Positions 13,788 to 15,985 of a stretch of DNA of 15,985 nucleotides are shown piece by piece (the stretch's first letter is position 1; every line of letters starts with the position of its first letter). The translations under genes and the position numbers were made by a program. The notes under the pieces are model-generated. The model searched no databases. It saw only the letters and a program-made list of their open reading frames with translations, and had not been told where the DNA came from. This DNA comes from Acidobacteriaceae bacterium (GTDB lineage Bacteria; Acidobacteriota; Terriglobia; Terriglobales; Acidobacteriaceae), in assembly GCA_003152795.1 (NCBI GenBank), contig PMBA01000258.1:14855-30839 (forward strand), read 5' to 3'.

Positions 13788-15167
13788 TTACGACATGACT
13801 GGTCTTGTCGCTGGCTCGGGATCGACTCGCAGCGTAAGTCCATCGACTTGGCGCACAACGATGCGTTCTCCCGCGGGAACAGGGACCGCCGAGATGGCGT
13901 CCCAGAACTCGCCGTGCACAACCACTTTTCCCGCGGGCGCCAGCGTGCTTTGAGCAACTCCGATTTCGCCAACCAGTCCTTCCGCGCCGGTCACAACTTT
14001 GTTGCGGCGGGCGCGCACGGCGATGCTCATCAGGAAGGCCGTGATCAGTCCCAGCGGAATGCTGACCGCGAGCGCGGTTGCCAGGTGGACGCGCATCTCG
14101 GGAATGGGAGCGTCGACCAGGAACAGCCCGCCCAGCGTTAACAGCACGATCCCGCCCGTGGTAAGCACCCCGTGGCTGGCGAACTTCGCTTCAGCGGCGA
14201 ACAGCAAAAAGGCTCCAAAGATCATGGCAACCGCGGCAAAACGCACCGGCAGCAGGTTCAAGGCGAACGCCGCCAGAAGAATGAAGACCACGCCCACGGT
14301 TCCAGGAATGACTGCGCCAGGGTGATTGAATTCCGCATAAAGTGCCAGCGCTCCGATGGCCATCAGGATGAACGCGATGTTCGGGTCCATGAGGTAAGAG
14401 AGGATGCGCTGCTTGAGCGTCATCCTGTAATCGCGCACCGGCTGGTTTTCCAGGCTGAGGCTGACGGTCGTGCCATTGAATCGCTTGAAATTTCTTCCGT
14501 TCAATTGGTGGAACAGATCCTGTTCGCTTGGCGCTATATACTCGATCAGTTTCTTGTCCAGCGCCTCCTGGTCGGTAAATGACTTCGACTCGCGCACAGC
14601 GCTCTCGGCCAGCTCGACGTTGCGGCCGCGCTTGGCAACCACGGAACGCATCAGGGCTGCGGCGTCGTTCTCCATCTTGAGTTTCATCACATCGTCCATC
14701 TTGCCGCCCAGGATGACGGGATGCGCCGCACCCGTGTTGGTTCCAGGCGCCATGGCGGCAACGTCCGCCGATTCCAGGATGAAGAATCCGGCCGATGCGG
14801 CCCGGCTGCCGCTCGGCGTTACATAAATGATGACCGGCACCGGCGAGGCCACAATTTTTTCGATGATTTCGCGCGTCGAATCGACCAGGCCGCCAGGAGT
14901 GTTGATCTCGATCAGCACGGCTTCGTCGTGGTTGGCGACAGCCAGATCGAGGGCCCGGCCAATGAACTCGGCGGTGACGGGCTGGATGGCGTCGTTGATT
15001 GAGATTTTCAAGACGTCGGCGGAACAAGACGCAGCGAGAACCATCGCCGCCAGAAATGCGAAGAGCAACCACGGCAATCTCTTGCTCGCGACACCTGACA
15101 CCTGAGACCTGAGACCTGAGGCCTGACAACTGAGAACTGAGAACCGAGAACTGAGAACTGGTTTCAT
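13788..15167 (-). CDS. nfeD: Long-form NfeD: membrane ClpP-class serine protease with C-terminal OB domain
   Basis: The product is 459 residues from the ATG at 15167, which overlaps the stop of the upstream TPR gene as ATGA, a strong sign of translational coupling. After an unusual repeat-encoded N-terminal extension (residues ~4-26) comes a signal or anchor helix (~31-46). Next is a ClpP/SppA-like protease domain (~52-215) with INTPGGL, SRAASAGFFIL containing the nucleophile Ser125, and Lys164 as the likely dyad lysine by spacing to the GRN motif of Pyrococcus 1510-N. Hydrophobic segments follow (~245-390), including AEFNHPGAVIPG, and a C-terminal NfeD OB-fold (~395-450, GLVGEIGVA...GKVVVHGEFWDA...GERIVVRQVDGLTLRVDP). 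It is the proteolytic partner of stomatin-like proteins; here its probable partner is the slipin at 9788-10573. A GTG at about 15102 could be an alternative start downstream of most of the repeat. Confidence 0.92.
   Translation of the reverse strand: MKPVLSSRFSVLSCQASGLRSQVSGVASKRLPWLLFAFLAAMVLAASCSADVLKISINDAIQPVTAEFIGRALDLAVANHDEAVLIEINTPGGLVDSTREIIEKIVASPVPVIIYVTPSGSRAASAGFFILESADVAAMAPGTNTGAAHPVILGGKMDDVMKLKMENDAAALMRSVVAKRGRNVELAESAVRESKSFTDQEALDKKLIEYIAPSEQDLFHQLNGRNFKRFNGTTVSLSLENQPVRDYRMTLKQRILSYLMDPNIAFILMAIGALALYAEFNHPGAVIPGTVGVVFILLAAFALNLLPVRFAAVAMIFGAFLLFAAEAKFASHGVLTTGGIVLLTLGGLFLVDAPIPEMRVHLATALAVSIPLGLITAFLMSIAVRARRNKVVTGAEGLVGEIGVAQSTLAPAGKVVVHGEFWDAISAVPVPAGERIVVRQVDGLTLRVDPEPATRPVMS
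15092..15161 (-). repeat. Ten tandem 7-bp units inside the 5' end of nfeD
   Basis: Plus-strand units begin at 15092 and recur every 7 bp: CACCTGA twice, GACCTGA twice, GGCCTGA, CAACTGA, GAACTGA, GAACCGA, GAACTGA and GAACTGG, ending at 15161, four bases inside the nfeD start codon. They encode residues about 3-26 of NfeD (Ser/Val/Gln-rich, unlike any signal peptide). Because 7 is not a multiple of 3, gain or loss of one unit shifts the frame between start codon and protease domain. Confidence 0.9.
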
Positions 15168-15985
15168 GGCTGTGACAGCGGCTGCGCTTTCTCCGCGAGC
15201 TTGGCTGCTAGGGTGCGCTTCAGTTCCTGGCCGGCGGCATTGCCGGGCTCCAGTTGCAGCGCCCGATTGATGTTCTGGGCCGCTGCTTCCATTTTGTTTT
15301 CCCGCAAATCGAGTCGCGCCAGCACCAGGTAGGCTTCCGCCGACTCGCGCATGCGAAGCGCGGCCTCCGCCTCGGTACGAGCTTCGCTGGCGTCGCCGCG
15401 CGCGTCGTAAGCTTCGGCGAGAGCGGTGAGCGGCGCGCTGCTCGACGGATCGACCGCGGCGGCGTGATGGAATTCCGCTTCGGCTTCCGTGGTGAACCCG
15501 TGGGCCAGCAGTTCCTTGCCGAGTTCCACATGATAGCGCGCGTGGGAGCGCGGGTCGGATCGCGCAAATTGTTGTTCGGCCCAGCTCTCCATTTGAGTGG
15601 TCATCTGGCGGAAGGCGTCTTCCTCATAGTTGTGCTCAATACGCTCCAGCGGCGGCTTCGACGTCGCGCTGCTCGGCACCACCGCTCCCGCCGGCGTGGT
15701 CAGGGCGTCGAGCAGAATTTTCGCTTCGGCGTCGTTCGGGCGCCGATCCAGCGCCGTATGCAGTTCGCGAACCGCGCCGGCGCGATCGCCAGCCTGCGTA
15801 AGCGTCACTCCCAGGTTGAAGTGATAATCCGAGTCGCTCGGGTCGTTCTGAATCGCCCGCTCGAAATATTCGGCGGCCTTCTTCTGGCCGCGCCGGGCCG
15901 CGACCACTCCCAGGTTGTTATAGACCTCGGCCAGCGGCAGGCGGGCGGCGACAAATGCAAACGCGCTTTCGGATTTCGCGAAGTC
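15164..15985 (-). CDS. TPR-repeat protein, N-terminal part beyond the right edge
   Basis: The frame is open to position 15985, so the start lies outside the window; the GTG at 15907 is an internal valine in a TPR helix. About 273 residues are visible. They hold TPR motifs (LAEVYNNLGVVAARRGQKKAAEYFERAIQNDP, then YHFNLGVTLTQAGDRAGAVRELHTALDRRP), a low-complexity Pro/Ser linker, a helical segment with ERIEHNYEEDAFRQM, and further TPRs (YHVELGKELLAHGF, ALAEAYDARGDASEA, AYLVLARLDLRENKMEAA). The stop overlaps the nfeD ATG by four bases, so the two are translated together and the TPR protein is probably an assembly partner or adaptor of the membrane protease. The upstream domain that would define its function is not visible. 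Confidence 0.88.
   Translation of the reverse strand, partial: DFAKSESAFAFVAARLPLAEVYNNLGVVAARRGQKKAAEYFERAIQNDPSDSDYHFNLGVTLTQAGDRAGAVRELHTALDRRPNDAEAKILLDALTTPAGAVVPSSATSKPPLERIEHNYEEDAFRQMTTQMESWAEQQFARSDPRSHARYHVELGKELLAHGFTTEAEAEFHHAAAVDPSSSAPLTALAEAYDARGDASEARTEAEAALRMRESAEAYLVLARLDLRENKMEAAAQNINRALQLEPGNAAGQELKRTLAAKLAEKAQPLSQP

Noticed and set aside
14191..15129. Alternative-frame minus-strand open frame of 312 codons through nfeD
   Set aside because: Only the first part shares the heptamer repeat; the rest is Arg/His/Gly-rich shadow of the clear NfeD protease. It does show that the repeat is open in more than one frame.
1..15985. Search for tRNA, rRNA, CRISPR repeats, transposases, integrases, toxin-antitoxin or defence genes
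   Set aside because: None was recognisable on either strand; all coding frames with support belong to envelope or signalling families.

Overview
The window is about 60% GC and reads as ordinary chromosome of a bacterium, most likely an acidobacterium (Acidobacteriota, Terriglobia-like). That placement is inference. It rests on a serine hydrolase/NamZ fusion, a GTG-started winged-helix/TM/TolB-like/TPR regulator of a type abundant in that phylum, and degenerate 7-bp repeats between and inside genes. I see no rRNA, tRNA, CRISPR array, transposase, integrase or phage gene.

Layout. 1-2633 (+): the 3' part of a beta-lactamase-like/NamZ peptidoglycan hydrolase fusion with a 15-bp in-frame tandem repeat between its domains, a small four-cysteine protein, and a secreted protein with a TrbI/VirB10-like region and a glycine zipper. 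2704-3423 (-): a periplasmic SIMPL-domain protein. 3424-3846: the only long gene-free stretch, holding two strong hairpins. 3847-8625: a divergent signalling pair, an HD-GYP response regulator (-) and a 1187-residue membrane hybrid histidine kinase (+). The kinase has a four-cysteine PAS domain and a C-terminal receiver whose phospho-acceptor aspartate is asparagine. 8647-10573 (-): an ArsR-type repressor, a SPOR-domain membrane protein and a slipin (SPFH/band 7) protein. 10716-13658: a membrane-bound winged-helix/TPR regulator (-) divergent from a secreted protein of unknown family (+). 13659-13787: a cluster of three hairpins between convergent genes. 13788-15985 (-): a ClpP-class NfeD protease translationally coupled to an upstream TPR protein that runs off the right edge.

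How the parts may work together. Most products act at the cell envelope: wall recycling (NamZ), SPOR (septal glycan binding), SIMPL, slipin and NfeD (membrane quality control). Two signalling modules sit among them, the kinase/HD-GYP pair and the TPR regulator. Slipin and long NfeD, usually adjacent partners, are here 3.2 kb apart.

I found no clear undescribed multi-gene system. The items most worth a second look are the 70-bp array of ten 7-bp units inside the start of nfeD, where unit gain or loss would shift the frame; the hybrid kinase with an Asp-to-Asn receiver and a symmetric Cys4 PAS; the heptamer-built hairpin at 8973-9025, which looks related to the nfeD array; and the hairpin-rich intergenic stretches.
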